A stretch of DNA of 64,000 nucleotides, taken from the NCBI GenBank assembly GCA_031411495.1, contig JANOBD010000127.1, positions 1 to 64,000 of the forward strand. The letters run 5' to 3'. Under the pieces are notes generated by a model. That model ran no database searches. It was given only the letters and a program-made list of their open reading frames with translations, and was not told the DNA's origin. This document shows, piece after piece, positions 35,093 to 43,793 of this stretch; within the stretch, counting starts at the first letter, position 1, and every line of letters begins with the position of its first letter. This DNA is from JANOBD01 sp031411495 (GTDB lineage Bacteria; Planctomycetota; Phycisphaerae; Tepidisphaerales; Tepidisphaeraceae). A program made the position numbers and the translations under genes.

Positions 35093-35521
35093 TCAACGCA
35101 ACCAACGGTCGTTGTACCACCACCAAGTGAAGTAGTGGTGTTCTTTGCCGCCGCCGTCCCAATACTCCTTTGTAGCGATGTCTACGCTGATCTGGTAACG
35201 CTGAAAGTGCACGTCCAACCAGAAAAACACGATGGACGCGCTCAACAGGACGATCGCGCCGCGACGTGCGATCTTCCGAAGTCGCAACGCAAATATGAAC
35301 ACGGCGGCCGCCAGTCCGCAAAGCAAGAACGCGGGCCCACTCTGAACTAACGACGTTTGGAAGCCGTCCCTCATGTTTGGGTTGCGGAGTATGCCAGCGA
35401 GCCAAATCGTCCAGATCCCGGCTGACAACAGAAAGTGAATCAACAAGGCCCCCGAAATCAGCGACGGCCATTTAAGCCAAGTCAAGCGACTCAAGCAGTG
35501 GTAGCAAGTGAGAATGTTCAA
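35093..35521 (-). CDS. Small membrane protein of unknown function
   Basis: About 142 residues from a TTG at 35521; no ATG is available near the N-terminus, so the start is uncertain. Three hydrophobic segments (SLISGALLIHFLLSAGIWTIW, PAFLLCGLAAAVFIFALRL, GAIVLLSASIVFFWLDVHF) and an aromatic C-terminus (HHYFTWWWYNDRW). No family recognised. Base composition is less GC-rich than its neighbours. Confidence 0.6.
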   Translation of the reverse strand: MNILTCYHCLSRLTWLKWPSLISGALLIHFLLSAGIWTIWLAGILRNPNMRDGFQTSLVQSGPAFLLCGLAAAVFIFALRLRKIARRGAIVLLSASIVFFWLDVHFQRYQISVDIATKEYWDGGGKEHHYFTWWWYNDRWLR

Positions 35522-35894
35522 GTGAGCAGTTTCCGTTTGGACCGACGCGGCAATCGGATCACTTCTCTACCGTGGTCGTGAGTCGAGATCTGACGCTCGA
35601 CGATGACAAATCTGTCACTAGTGCCGTGGATTTCATTCGCACACCATCTCACGCCGCAGGTAAGAAGGACAAGTTTTTTTCGCGGGCGGACCTGCGCACA
35701 GGTCGCCCGGCGGGTGCTGGGCCCGACAATGTGTTTCACACGAGCAGCAGGGGTTGCCAGGAGCTACTTCGGACGGGATGAGATGCAAGAAAGTCTTGCA
35801 CCCATTCAACGGCAGGTACGGGAGCAGATTTGTTGTCGTATCCATTGTCCACTTCTCGGCTTAGAATGAAAATGACCGCGGCAGGCCCATGCTG

Positions 35895-35923
35895 CGAATG
35901 CAACGAAATGCAACGAAATGCAA
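35895..35923 (+). repeat. Short tandem repeat, CGAAATGCAA x3
   Basis: One 9-bp and two 10-bp copies in a row, 110 bp upstream of copA. Could be slippage; regulatory meaning unknown. Confidence 0.7.
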
Positions 35924-35949
35924 GACTTTTTGAGTCGCGCGATAATCGC

Positions 35950-35975
35950 ATTCAGGGGCGGGACGCCCCTGCCAC
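35950..35975 (-). repeat. REP palindrome, copy 3 with compensated stem
   Basis: Same layout as the REPs flanking the RAYT: ATTCA, an 8-bp stem with a 3-nt loop, then CCAC. The stem is CAGGGGCG/CGCCCCTG instead of CACGGGCT/AGCCCGTG, so changes on one side are matched on the other. Oriented like 32842-32868. Confidence 0.75.
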
Positions 35976-36032
35976 AGGAAACCCGCCGGCTATGATCGGC
36001 CGGCACCCACAGAGTGCAGGGAAGGTCGTCTG

Positions 36033-38321
36033 ATGTCAGAGTCGAGCACCAATCTCAGCCAGACCCAGCTGTTTGTCACAGGAATGGACTGTGCGAGCTG
36101 TGTGGGACATGTCGACAAGGCTATCCGCAGCGTGCCAGGCGTTCGCGAAGTGAACGTCAACCTCGCGCAAGGCCGGGCCCGCGTCACGTATGACCCGGCG
36201 CAGGTGCAGACCGACCGCATCGCCCAGGCCGCCAGCGACGCCGGCTACCCGAGCAGTGTGCCGAGCGACGACCCGGCCGCCGATCGCCAGCATCATGCGC
36301 ACGATCACGACCACCACGCAGACAACTGGGCGCGTCGGGCGATCGTCGGGCTGATCCTCTGGGGGCCGGTCGAGGCCCTCCACTGGATCACGCAGTGGAC
36401 GAGCCCGCACCTTCACCACGGCATCAACTGGATGACCTGGCTCGGGCTGATCACCTCGACGATCGCGATCGTCTATATCGGCTCGGCGTTTTACGTGAGC
36501 GCGTTCAATGCCGCCCGCCGCGGCACGACGAACATGGACACGCTCATCTCGCTGGGCGCGACCGTGGCGTATGTCTTCAGCCTGGTGAGCCTGTTCGGCG
36601 CGCTCGCGGGCGCGTGGCAGATTCCCCAGCATCTCTACTTCGTCGAGGCGACGGCGCTTTTGGCCCTGGTGAGCACCGGCCACTGGCTGGAGACGCGTGC
36701 CCGCGATCGTGCCGGGATCGCGATCCGCGAACTGCTCGAACTCGCCCCCGACACCGCGCTGCGGCTGCCGGCGAAGAAGAAGCGACTCCTCTCACTCGGC
36801 GTGATCCAGCCCGGCGCAGCGAACGCCGATGTCGAAGTCGAAGTCCCGGTTCGCGAACTCGTCCTCGGCGACCGCGTGCTGGTGAAGCCGGGCATGCGCG
36901 TGCCGATCGACGGCGAAGTGGAATCGGGGATGAGCGATGTCGATGAGTCGATGCTCACCGGCGAACCGCTCCCGGTGACGCGAAAGCAGGGCGACAAGGT
37001 CATCGGCGGCACGCTCAACCGCGACGGGGCGCTCACCGTCCGTGTCACCGCGATCGGCGAGAACACGGCCCTGGCGCAGATCATCAAGCTCGTCGACGAT
37101 GCGCAGAACGCCAAGCCGCCCGTCCAGCGACTCGCGGACCGGATCAGCGCGATCTTCGTGCCGGCGGTGCTCGTTCTCGCCGCGTGCGTCGGCGTCGCCT
37201 GGCTCGTGTACGGGATGCACGCGGGCTGGGAGATGCGCGACACATGGGGCCGAGTGGCGAACGTGGTCTGCAGCGTACTCATCATCGCCTGCCCGTGTGC
37301 ACTGGGCCTGGCGCTACCGGCGGCGCTGATGGTAAGCACCGGCTGGGGCGCGCGTCACGGCATTCTCATCCGCAGTTTGGACGCCTTGCAGCGCGGCGAG
37401 CGCGTGAAGATCGTGGTGCTCGACAAGACCGGGACGATCACCCAGGGCAAGCCGCGGGTCGCATCGGTGCTGAGTGTCGACGATGTGTTCGAGCGCGAAC
37501 TGCTCTACCTCGCCGGCAGCGCGGAGTTGCAGAGCGAACACCCGCTGGGGCAGGCAATCGTCGAGAACGCGCGTGAGCGAGGGATTGAGCTCCGCAAACC
37601 GGAAGCGTTCGTGAACGAGCCGGGAATGGGCGTGCGCGCGACGATCGACGGCAAGCGCATTTTTGTGGGCCGCGATACCGCCGACCCGGCTGCCGCGGGC
37701 GTGGGCGTGTTCATCGAGCAGGAATCGGGCCCGTCGCGTCTCCTCGGGCGAATCACGCTCACCGACACCATTCGCCCCGATAGTCGTCAGGCCATCGCAC
37801 ACCTCCACGCGCTGGGCGTGAAGGTCGTCATGCTGACTGGCGACCACGAGTCCAACGCGAAGAAAGTGGCGGATGAGGTCGGGATCGATCGCGTCGTTGC
37901 CGGTGTCAGGCCAGATGGCAAGGCTGCGACGATTTTGCAGCTCAAATCCGAACTGCGCCGCGGCGAAGCGATCATCATGATCGGTGACGGCGTCAATGAC
38001 GCGCCTGCGCTGGCGGCGGCGGACCTGGGGATCGCACTGGGCTCGGGCAGCGACATCGCCAAGCAGACGGCGGGGATCGTGCTGGTGCGGAACTCGCTCC
38101 AGAGCGCGGTGGAGGCGGTGGAGCTTTCACGCCTGACGATGAAGAAAATCCGCCAGAACTTCTTCCTGGCATTTTTCTATAATGTGCTGGCGATCCCGAT
38201 CGCGGCGTTGGGAATCCTGAATCCCAAGATCGCCGCCCTGGCGATGGCGTTGAGCGATGTGACGGTGATCGGGAATGCACTGATGATCCGCGTGCAGATG
38301 CGGCGGCGATCGGGTCGCTGA
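36033..38321 (+). CDS. copA: Copper-exporting P1B-type ATPase
   Basis: 762 residues. It pumps Cu(I) out of the cytosol at the cost of ATP. One N-terminal HMA domain with C20-x-x-C23 in GMDCASC, then a His-rich linker (DRQHHAHDHDHHADNW). P-type motifs in order: SMLTGEP, membrane CPC in CPCALGLALPAA, phosphorylation DKTGTIT, HP in SEHPLG, and hinge GDGVNDAPALAAADLGIAL. GGAAGG lies 7 nt before the ATG. No chaperone or regulator gene adjoins; a CueR- or CsoR-type site was not recognised. The His-rich linker could buffer metal. Confidence 0.95.
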   Translation: MSESSTNLSQTQLFVTGMDCASCVGHVDKAIRSVPGVREVNVNLAQGRARVTYDPAQVQTDRIAQAASDAGYPSSVPSDDPAADRQHHAHDHDHHADNWARRAIVGLILWGPVEALHWITQWTSPHLHHGINWMTWLGLITSTIAIVYIGSAFYVSAFNAARRGTTNMDTLISLGATVAYVFSLVSLFGALAGAWQIPQHLYFVEATALLALVSTGHWLETRARDRAGIAIRELLELAPDTALRLPAKKKRLLSLGVIQPGAANADVEVEVPVRELVLGDRVLVKPGMRVPIDGEVESGMSDVDESMLTGEPLPVTRKQGDKVIGGTLNRDGALTVRVTAIGENTALAQIIKLVDDAQNAKPPVQRLADRISAIFVPAVLVLAACVGVAWLVYGMHAGWEMRDTWGRVANVVCSVLIIACPCALGLALPAALMVSTGWGARHGILIRSLDALQRGERVKIVVLDKTGTITQGKPRVASVLSVDDVFERELLYLAGSAELQSEHPLGQAIVENARERGIELRKPEAFVNEPGMGVRATIDGKRIFVGRDTADPAAAGVGVFIEQESGPSRLLGRITLTDTIRPDSRQAIAHLHALGVKVVMLTGDHESNAKKVADEVGIDRVVAGVRPDGKAATILQLKSELRRGEAIIMIGDGVNDAPALAAADLGIALGSGSDIAKQTAGIVLVRNSLQSAVEAVELSRLTMKKIRQNFFLAFFYNVLAIPIAALGILNPKIAALAMALSDVTVIGNALMIRVQMRRRSGR

Positions 38322-38450
38322 AAATCGCTTCCATTTGATGGATGAAGCGACTTGACCGCGGGTGGGTGTCTGGCTTAGATACCGCCACTTCGCCCAAACC
38401 TCGGCGACGTTGCGATGCGTCCGGACCCAGGGAGCCTAGCAGGTACGAAA

Positions 38451-38813
38451 ATGATGATGGAAATCGAATCAATTGCGGTGATCGACACGGACCTTCCAGA
38501 GACAGAGCGACCGGAGGGTGAAGAAATCGAGACGCTTTCGGACGACACGCTCGATGTTGAGCTCATCCCGTCCGCCGCCAAGCGCGGTCGCGACGCCGAG
38601 GAAGAAGAAGAGCCCGAGGAGGAGGAGGAAGCCGCCGACGACGCCGAACCGGTCGAAGAAGAAGATGACGACTTGGACGACGAAGACGACGAGGAAGATG
38701 ACGACGAAGATGACGATGACGACGACGACGATGAGGACGACGAGTTCGAGAGCTTCGATGACGACTTCGACGATGACGACGACGACGAAGATGACTTCGA
38801 AGACGACGAGTGA
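38451..38813 (+). CDS. Extremely acidic low-complexity protein
   Basis: 120 residues from the first of three consecutive ATG codons at 38451, with AGGT 7 nt before. An N-terminal part of about 45 residues is mixed (MEIESIAVIDTDLPETE, LIPSAAKRGRDAE); the remaining 75 residues are almost entirely Asp and Glu with a few Phe (DDEFESFDDDFDDDDDDE). Both GAC and GAT codons are used, so this is not a simple triplet expansion. No signal peptide. It could be a polyanionic mimic of nucleic acid, a chaperone-like tail or a cation buffer; none is shown. A terminator follows. Confidence 0.75.
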   Translation: MMMEIESIAVIDTDLPETERPEGEEIETLSDDTLDVELIPSAAKRGRDAEEEEEPEEEEEAADDAEPVEEEDDDLDDEDDEEDDDEDDDDDDDDEDDEFESFDDDFDDDDDDEDDFEDDE

Positions 38814-38858
38814 TCGCTCGAACTGATCCTGCCGCTCAACAGTGAATTGAACCAGAGT

Positions 38859-38899
38859 CCGAGCCCCTTGCCTTCGAGGCGATGGGCTCGGGTCGTTTT
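38859..38899 (+). terminator. Rho-independent terminator of the acidic-protein gene
   Basis: CCGAGCCC pairs with GGGCTCGG, extended by a partly paired inner stem, followed by TCGTTTT. It is rightward, between convergent genes. Confidence 0.75.
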
Positions 38900-38934
38900 G
38901 GAGTTCGCTGGGGCCCATGGCCCGGCGCGAGGGC

Positions 38935-39393
38935 TCAATCATCGCCCTTGGAACGGCGTTGACTCTTGATTTCGCCGCGCGCCCGCTTGTTTTCGAGCCG
39001 GCGACGCTGCCCGCCGCGGCTGGGCTTGGTCTTCTTGCGTCGTTTGGGTTCTGCCATCGCCGTGATGATCAGCTCGCGCAGCCGGCCCAACACCGCGTCA
39101 CGATTCTGTTCCTGCGTACGCCGCTCGTCCGAGACGATGATGATCTCGCCCGCGGCCGTAAGTCGCGACCCAAGGCTGACTTTCAGGCGATCGACGGCAC
39201 CGGGCCGAAGGTGAGCGGCGAGGTCATTCAGCCAGAGCCGCATCTCGCAGGCGGAGGACACCTTGTTCACGTTCTGTCCGCCGGGTCCGCGGGCGCGGAC
39301 GAACCGGAAACGCACCGTCGACGTCGGCACGAAAACGCGCGGCGCAAGCTCATAGCCGGAAGGCTGATTCTCAACGGGTTGATCGCTGGGCAT
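38935..39393 (-). CDS. arfB: Ribosome-rescue peptidyl-tRNA hydrolase ArfB
   Basis: 152 residues. It frees ribosomes stalled at the end of a broken mRNA by hydrolysing peptidyl-tRNA. The catalytic GGQ is in RARGPGGQNVNKVSSACEMR, and the C-terminal tail is rich in Lys/Arg (RRKKTKPSRGGQRRRLENKR), which in this family enters the empty mRNA channel. It lacks a stop-codon recognition domain, so it is not a standard release factor. Starts 14 bp after the gene at 39408-39899 and is probably co-transcribed. Confidence 0.93.
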   Translation of the reverse strand: MPSDQPVENQPSGYELAPRVFVPTSTVRFRFVRARGPGGQNVNKVSSACEMRLWLNDLAAHLRPGAVDRLKVSLGSRLTAAGEIIIVSDERRTQEQNRDAVLGRLRELIITAMAEPKRRKKTKPSRGGQRRRLENKRARGEIKSQRRSKGDD

Positions 39394-39407
39394 GGCGCAG
39401 GTGTGGA

Positions 39408-39899
39408 CTAAAACGGGATGTCATCGTCCTTGAAATCCGAAGAACTCGCCTGGCCATAGGGTGCCCGGTCGAACGGCGGCTGGGGTGTGTTGCCGTGGGC
39501 GCGCGGCGCGATCTTCGCCTGGGCAATCCAGATCGCATCTTTGAACTCGTCGATGGGCATCGGCTCAAACTCATCGTCGTCGAGGAACGAATCCTCTTCG
39601 TCGTCGTCGTCGTCGGGGGACCACATCTCCTCGTCGTCGGCTTCATCGTCGAACTCGAACCCCGGAACGTCAGGCGATTGATCGTCTTTCGAATCGACGG
39701 GGAGAATATCGAACCCGAAGCCGATCCCATCGCAGCCCGGAATCGGGCAGCACCAGGCGCCCTCGATCGCTTCGCCGGGCATGTCGCGCCAGAGGATTCG
39801 CCAGCTGTCATATGTGCTGCCACAGTGGATGCAGCAGACCATGCACGGCTCCTTCGGCGGTGCGAACGGATCGCTGAACTTGTCAAACGGATCGGGCAT
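39408..39899 (-). CDS. Cys-rich protein with an acidic stretch
   Basis: 163 residues. The N-terminal part has Cys at EPCMVCCIHCGSTYDSW and GAWCCPIPGCDGIGFG, two CxxC-like pairs that look like a zinc ribbon. Then comes a run of Asp/Glu (DDEADDEEMWSPDDDDDEED) and a C-terminus ending DFKDDDIPF. Zinc binding is inferred from the spacing only. It lies 14 bp upstream of arfB on the same strand, hinting at a translation-related role, which is unproven. Confidence 0.7.
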   Translation of the reverse strand: MPDPFDKFSDPFAPPKEPCMVCCIHCGSTYDSWRILWRDMPGEAIEGAWCCPIPGCDGIGFGFDILPVDSKDDQSPDVPGFEFDDEADDEEMWSPDDDDDEEDSFLDDDEFEPMPIDEFKDAIWIAQAKIAPRAHGNTPQPPFDRAPYGQASSSDFKDDDIPF

Positions 39900-39990
39900 A
39901 GTCTTCCGCCCCTATCCCAACATCTTCGCGGTCCGGTGTCGAGGTCAATTCACCTCGAAAACAGGATCGATCGACGCTTATGACGATGAG

Positions 39991-40914
39991 TCAGTCTTCG
40001 CCAGCGGCGTCGAGCGCCATCCAGATGTCGGCAATGTGCCGGACGTGGGTCAGGTGGGCGTGCATGTCGTTGCCGCCGTAACCCCAGATGTGCAAATGAC
40101 CTTTGTCCGCGCGATAGATCAACGGGAAGGTCGGATCGAGAGTTGCCGGGAGTGACCCTTGCTCGAGAACGACCTTCTCGGCACCGACATGGTCGATAAT
40201 CCACGCCGCCGTGGCGACGGTGTTCGCATAGGGCGTTGGGACTTGCGAGTGTGTCAGGACGAACGTCTTCTCGCCGCGAGCCGCCATCTCGACAAACCTG
40301 GCGAATGGCTGCATGTTCTCGATCGCTGGTCGACTGGTCGCGTCGGGCTGTGTCGTCGCGGGATCCCAGCTGGCATATAGCGAATCGGCGAGGATCACCC
40401 GGCGGATCAGCGCGATGTACTTGTCCTGCTTCAGGATCTCGCGCACCGCGCCGTAGCCAGCCGAAAAACTGGTGATGTCGATCTGCGTGATCTTCGCTTT
40501 CGTTTTGTCGTTCGAAAGCGAGCCGGCGACCAGGTCGAGAATTCGCGACAGGCGATCGACGTCCGTAAACGGCTTGCCGTACGTGGATGACCCTTCACCC
40601 AGGTGCGCGATCAGCAGCGGTTCTTTCAGACCGCGCCGCAGTTGTTCGCCGACGATGTACTTTTCAGCGGTGTGGAAGTGAATCGTCAGGTGGACCGCGC
40701 CGCCCGGGGGACGCGTATATCCTTCGGGTACGAAAAGGATCGTCCTGCAATCGCCATCGACGATCTCGACGCGCGTGCCGGGCGGCGGAGTGTCCATCGG
40801 CGGAACGGGTCGCTTGGGCATCGGCGGCGGAATGACCTTGGTCAGTTCCGCGTTCGCACATGCGGTGAGAGTGCATCCAAGAACCAGCAACGCCAATCCG
40901 ATCCGAGCATTCAT
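39991..40914 (-). CDS. Lipoprotein with an alpha/beta-hydrolase-like domain
   Basis: 307 residues from the ATG at 40914. An N-terminal export signal with a lipobox-like LTAC (LLVLGCTLTACANAE). The domain has the alternating pattern of alpha/beta hydrolases: oxyanion-side strand VHLTIHFHTAEKYIVGE, the likely nucleophile Ser in ITSFSAGYGAVREI (SxSxG instead of GxSxG), and a His near the C-terminus (ADKGHLHIWGYGG or HAHLTHVRH). Substrate unknown; esterase-like. Starts 41 bp after the stop of the AsmA-like gene, so it is probably the second gene of a leftward pair. Confidence 0.7.
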   Translation of the reverse strand: MNARIGLALLVLGCTLTACANAELTKVIPPPMPKRPVPPMDTPPPGTRVEIVDGDCRTILFVPEGYTRPPGGAVHLTIHFHTAEKYIVGEQLRRGLKEPLLIAHLGEGSSTYGKPFTDVDRLSRILDLVAGSLSNDKTKAKITQIDITSFSAGYGAVREILKQDKYIALIRRVILADSLYASWDPATTQPDATSRPAIENMQPFARFVEMAARGEKTFVLTHSQVPTPYANTVATAAWIIDHVGAEKVVLEQGSLPATLDPTFPLIYRADKGHLHIWGYGGNDMHAHLTHVRHIADIWMALDAAGED

Positions 40915-40955
40915 TTTTCGCCCGCCAAGAAAGAGGTGAGCGGGATGATACCGAT

Positions 40956-42500
40956 TCATCCGCCACCAAGCATCGGCCGCACGCTCGGCTCTTTCAACGT
41001 GCCTTTGACCGAGTAACTCATCAGCTTGTCCGAAACCCGACCCCAGACGCGGCCCAACGGGCCGAGCGACTGCTGCAAACGCTCGAGGGGACCGGCGTTG
41101 ACGACGAGGTCGACTTCTCCATTCACGGCGATCCGGCCCTTGCCGCGCATGCCGACGCCCTGGCCGCGGTAGACCATGTCGCTGATGTCGAAGATCTTGT
41201 CGATCAGTTTGAACTGCGCCTCGAACGAGTCGCGATTCGATCCCTTGCCGTTGAAGAAGTCGGTAACCGTATTGGTGATGGACATCAACTGTGCGATGAC
41301 GGGGATCCGGACGAGTCGCGCCTCGCGGACGTTCACATATCCGCTCCCCCAGATCAGCCCATCCGAGTGGTTTTGGGAAACCGCGCGCAGGTCGGCGAGG
41401 TTGGTCTGGGCGCGGATGTCGGCATCGACGAGCCCTAGCAACGATGTCGGCTCGGAGCGGAGGCGCGCATCCAGCAGCTCGTCGAGGCGGAGCTTGGATG
41501 CGATCAGTTGGCCCGTCACAGCGCGTTCACCATCGAGGTCGATCCGGGCGTTCGCGTGCATCTCGCCGCCCAGGAGCATCACGTCCGCCTGTTTGACGAT
41601 GACACGCGTCCCGCGGACGCGCGCGATCGCATCGACCGACCGAATCGGCAGATGGTATTGGCCGATCAGGACGTGCGCATCGGACATCTGCAGCGCGGCG
41701 TCGAACTTGGTCTGGTCGCGTCTCTTGAAATCGATGAGGCCGCTCGCGTGAACATCCGTATGGCCGCGCACCTGGAACTTTTCGATCAGCCGCTGGAGTC
41801 CCGGTGTGAAAAACTTAGTGGCGGCGGGGTCGTTCAGATCGAGAAACGCCTTTGCGTCGATGTTCCGCAACACCATTTCGTCAAGGTTGATCTCCGCGCC
41901 GATGTCTGCCTCCATCAACGGCGATTCGTCGATCGCTATTCGCGCACGGTGCCACCGCTGATCGATCGTCTCCAGGTTGAGCTTCGCGTCGAGGCTGCTC
42001 CACGAGAGCGGAGAGCCCTTGCCGTCATCGTAAGTGACCGTTCCGTTGGCGATTTCCACCCGCTCGAGCGTGAGAATGGATGAAAGGGCCGGGCGCGTCG
42101 TCGCCGGGTTCGATCGGCCTGTCCGCGCTGCGGCGATGAACGATTCGACATGAACGACCGGCGAATCCAGCGACACCGACCGAATCACGATCGGCTCGCC
42201 CCATCGCGGCACCTTCGCAAGCTCAACCGTTCCCGCAGCCACTTCGATCAGTGGCGCGGCAGTGGCGGTGCTGTCGGCGAGTGACAGTCTCAGGTCTTTC
42301 AGTATGACACGATTGGGCGCCCGGTAATCGATCGAGTCAAACTCGAGCTTGTATCGATCATGCTGGTTGACGATCGTCTTCAGTTGGCTGCCCACCCACT
42401 CTTCGACGCGCGACTCACCCGCCGAACCGATGTTGAGATAGAGCGCGCCGACGCCGGCGAGCAGGAGGAGGAGGAGGGCGATCAAAAGCCACTTGACCAT
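40956..42500 (-). CDS. AsmA-like inner-membrane protein
   Basis: 514 residues from the ATG at 42500, which places a single membrane anchor (WLLIALLLLLLAGVGALYL) at the N-terminus. The body is a long series of amphipathic strands with AsmA-type pieces: NRVILKDLRLSLADS near the start, LIDFKRRDQTKFDAALQMSDAHV, and a C-terminal YSVKGTLKEPSVRPM. Proteins of this group form a beta-groove bridging the periplasm in lipid transport. In-frame residues upstream of the ATG overlap the divergent amidohydrolase gene and are rejected. Confidence 0.75.
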   Translation of the reverse strand: MVKWLLIALLLLLLAGVGALYLNIGSAGESRVEEWVGSQLKTIVNQHDRYKLEFDSIDYRAPNRVILKDLRLSLADSTATAAPLIEVAAGTVELAKVPRWGEPIVIRSVSLDSPVVHVESFIAAARTGRSNPATTRPALSSILTLERVEIANGTVTYDDGKGSPLSWSSLDAKLNLETIDQRWHRARIAIDESPLMEADIGAEINLDEMVLRNIDAKAFLDLNDPAATKFFTPGLQRLIEKFQVRGHTDVHASGLIDFKRRDQTKFDAALQMSDAHVLIGQYHLPIRSVDAIARVRGTRVIVKQADVMLLGGEMHANARIDLDGERAVTGQLIASKLRLDELLDARLRSEPTSLLGLVDADIRAQTNLADLRAVSQNHSDGLIWGSGYVNVREARLVRIPVIAQLMSITNTVTDFFNGKGSNRDSFEAQFKLIDKIFDISDMVYRGQGVGMRGKGRIAVNGEVDLVVNAGPLERLQQSLGPLGRVWGRVSDKLMSYSVKGTLKEPSVRPMLGGG

Positions 42501-42644
42501 AAAACGATGAACCGAAAGTGTATGCTGCTGCGTGCACTTTCTCTCGTCGTACTGCCAGCGTCGATTCGTTTCACCGCCAGCGGATTTCCGATCGAAGCTC
42601 ATGAATTGTGCGAACTTCGATCGGGAATGCATAAGATTCCGCCG

Positions 42645-43769
42645 ATGCGGCACCTGATTCTCTTGTTCGGATTTTTGGGATTCATCGGCAGCACCCACGC
42701 GCAATCGACAAGGCCGGCGACACAGCCAGCCGGGCAGGGCGTGTTTGTCGGCGAGGAACTGCTCGTTCCGTACACGCCGGCGAGCACGCTCGTCACGCCG
42801 ATCAACAAGATACTCAAGCCGAAGTTCCCAGCGATCGACATCCATTGTCATTGGTCGCTCAGACAGGATCCGCGGCAGATGCTCAAGGCGATGGACGAAC
42901 TTGGAATCAGTCATGCCGTGAATCTTTCCGGCGGAAGCGGCGACGCGTTTGTGAAGATGATAGAAACGTTTCACACAGTCGATGCCGAGCGCTTCATCAT
43001 CTTCCTGAACCTCGATTTTAAAGGCATCGATGATCCGGGTTGGTCGGAGCGCGAAGTGAAAGCACTTCACGATGCGAAGACGCGCGGCGCGAAAGGGCTA
43101 AAGATCTTTAAGAGCCTCGGAACGAGCGTCCGTGACTCGGCCGGAAAGCTGGTTCCGATCGACGATCCGCGGCTCGACCCGGTCTGGAAAACCTGCAGCG
43201 AAATTGGCTTTCCCGTCCTTATCCACAGCGGCGACCCGATCGCGTTCTTTCAACCGATCGATCAGAACAACGAACGATGGATGCAGCTCAAACGCCATCC
43301 CGACTGGAGTTACTACGGTACGGACGTGCCGGGCTTTGAAGTGCTCATGCAGCAGCGGAACCATGTGATCCACAAGCATCGGGAGACAAACTTCATCGTC
43401 GCCCATATGGCCGAGGGGGCGAACGATTTCGAGAAGCTCTCGAGTTGGCTCGACGCGTTGCCGAACATGTACATCGATTGCTCGGCCCGCGAGAACGAGT
43501 ACGGCCGACAGCCGTTCGCGGCGCGGAGGTTCTTCATCAAATACGCCGATCGGATTCTCTTCGGCACCGATCGCTACCCGGGTCAGCCGGACCAGCCCAG
43601 AAATCGGATCTACTATCGCATCCTGGAGACCGAGGATGAGTACTTTGACTACTACGACAACGCTTATGCGCCGACGGGGGAATGGAAGGTGTACGGGCTG
43701 CACCTGCCGGACGAGGTGCTGGCGAAAATCTATCGCGACAACGCGAAGAAGTTGCTGGGGATGAAGTGA
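42645..43769 (+). CDS. Secreted amidohydrolase (metal-dependent, TIM-barrel)
   Basis: 374 residues from the ATG at 42645, which begins a signal peptide (LILLFGFLGFIGSTHAQS); ATG at 42627 is possible. Amidohydrolase_2 pattern: HxH in FPAIDIHCHWS, a Lys/His region KGLKIFKSLG, HSGDP, FIVAHMAEG and the final Asp in LFGTDRYP. A zinc enzyme of the decarboxylase/hydrolase group. Substrate unknown. The next gene starts 24 bp downstream, so an operon is likely. Confidence 0.85.
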   Translation: MRHLILLFGFLGFIGSTHAQSTRPATQPAGQGVFVGEELLVPYTPASTLVTPINKILKPKFPAIDIHCHWSLRQDPRQMLKAMDELGISHAVNLSGGSGDAFVKMIETFHTVDAERFIIFLNLDFKGIDDPGWSEREVKALHDAKTRGAKGLKIFKSLGTSVRDSAGKLVPIDDPRLDPVWKTCSEIGFPVLIHSGDPIAFFQPIDQNNERWMQLKRHPDWSYYGTDVPGFEVLMQQRNHVIHKHRETNFIVAHMAEGANDFEKLSSWLDALPNMYIDCSARENEYGRQPFAARRFFIKYADRILFGTDRYPGQPDQPRNRIYYRILETEDEYFDYYDNAYAPTGEWKVYGLHLPDEVLAKIYRDNAKKLLGMK

Positions 43770-43793
43770 AGTGAAGCGAAGGGAAGCCTGAGC

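Larger units (their letters stand above)
35522..36032. other. 511-bp intergenic stretch with repeats
   Basis: Holds a hairpin (35683-35709, CGGGCG/CGCCCG arms) beside a run of seven T, a short tandem repeat (35895-35923) and a REP copy (35950-35975), then the copA leader with GGAAGG before the ATG. Short open frames exist on both strands but none has protein-like composition or a start site. Confidence 0.5.

Noticed and set aside
35683..35709. Terminator at the hairpin next to the T-run
   Set aside because: The T-run precedes the hairpin on the rightward strand and becomes an A-run after it on the leftward strand, so neither strand has the right order, and no gene ends there.
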